Assembly (NCBI GenBank): GCA_964403795.1
Contig: CAYOHP010000001.1
Location: forward strand, 62,001-126,000
Direction of reading: 5' to 3'
DNA: 64,000 bases
From: CAYOHP01 sp964403795 [NCBI: uncultured bacterium]
GTDB taxonomy: Bacteria; Muiribacteriota; UBA6191; CAZXTJ01
The position numbers were made by a program, and so were the translations under genes. The notes under the pieces are model-generated. The model did not search any database and was not told the origin of the DNA. It worked only from the letters and a program-made list of their open reading frames with translations. Of the stretch, positions 63,744 to 64,000 are shown in pieces (position 1 is the stretch's first letter; every line of letters starts with the position of its first letter).

Positions 63744-64000
63744 ATGGCGGAACCGGATCGCACCCTCTACCTGGTGAAGGCCGACGACCGGCTCCATTCG
63801 ACCTGCCGGTGCGCGCAGGGTCTGGCCGGTTTCCCGATCCAGGCCGATTGCCCCTGGTGCGGCTGCGGCTGGCTCTTCACCTGCACCCGTTGTGGCAAAC
63901 CCTTCACCTTCGCCCGCGCCGAGTGGATCCCGGTCGATCTGGAAGCGATCGCCCGCTTGAACCTGGGACTCCTGGATCGGCTCTCCCCCGGCACAAGCCC
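63744..64000 (+). CDS. Zinc-ribbon protein, unknown (3' end missing)
   Basis: First 85 residues of a protein cut by the window end. Cysteines come in two zinc-ribbon-like groups: HSTCRCAQ, then DCPWCGCG, then FTCTRCGK. The last pair (CTRCGKPFTFA) with CPWCG makes a rubredoxin-like knuckle set. No family is recognisable from this part. It starts 26 nt after parB and may be in the same transcript. Confidence 0.7.
   Translation, partial: MAEPDRTLYLVKADDRLHSTCRCAQGLAGFPIQADCPWCGCGWLFTCTRCGKPFTFARAEWIPVDLEAIARLNLGLLDRLSPGTS

Overview
The window is about 70% G+C, densely coded on both strands and has no transposase, phage gene, rRNA or tRNA that I can see. Gene content points to a Gram-negative bacterium: TolC/RND efflux, outer-membrane lipoproteins, HtrA and a type IV pilin-like cluster. 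It also carries two Hanks-type Ser/Thr kinases, an ECF sigma/FecR anti-sigma pair, a class III adenylate cyclase, a Hint-domain protein and large Pro/Thr-rich secreted proteins. This combination suits Planctomycetota or a related high-GC lineage. I cannot name a species, and the assignment is inference.

Layout. 0-4.8 kb: adenylate cyclase (cut by the window edge) translationally coupled to an ACP/acyl-AMP ligase/acyltransferase fusion, with a divergent Mpo1-like membrane protein. 4.8-9 kb: a defence/persistence patch with two PIN toxin-antitoxin pairs, a formylglycine-generating-enzyme remnant and two nucleotidyltransferase modules. 9-12.5 kb: arfB, a thioredoxin-like gene with an in-frame UGA at the CxxC position (predicted selenoprotein), and a divergent YyaL-type thioredoxin/glycosidase-fold protein fused to a DsbD-alpha-like domain. 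12.7-18.6 kb: another PIN pair, a GMC oxidoreductase with its small subunit, and three exported proteins. 18.6-23.2 kb: FecR-type anti-sigma, ECF sigma factor, an intein-derived Hint protein, galU and an ADP-ribosylglycohydrolase, all on the minus strand. 23.3-27.7 kb: a pilin-like/lipoprotein cluster. 27.8-32.5 kb: two tandem paralogous secreted proteins. 32.6-38.8 kb: cNMP-ParA fusion, Ser/Thr kinase, RelA/SpoT-domain synthetase and HtrA. 38.9-42.2 kb: two Hsp20 genes, a hemerythrin-like gene and a sigma54 activator. 42.2-51.7 kb: zinc-ribbon kinase, PuuD-like membrane protein, a 1.3 kb-residue secreted protein and a secreted papain-like peptidase. 51.9-60.8 kb: TolC-MFP-RND-TetR operon plus an FtsX-type permease. 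60.9-64 kb: an H1-like basic protein, a parS site, parA, parB and a zinc-ribbon protein cut by the window end.

The most interesting points are these. (i) A predicted UxxC thioredoxin-like selenoprotein with a SECIS-like hairpin. (ii) A divergent pair of sigma54 promoters (hsp20 operon and hemerythrin-like gene) separated by three regularly spaced copies of an inverted repeat, next to a GAFTGA-containing sigma54 activator. (iii) At least eleven genes with a TANNNT hexamer 6-10 nt before the start codon, mostly without a Shine-Dalgarno, which suggests widespread leaderless transcription. (iv) A free-standing intein-like protein whose splice-junction residues are lost. Many operons use 4-nt NTGA stop/start overlaps.
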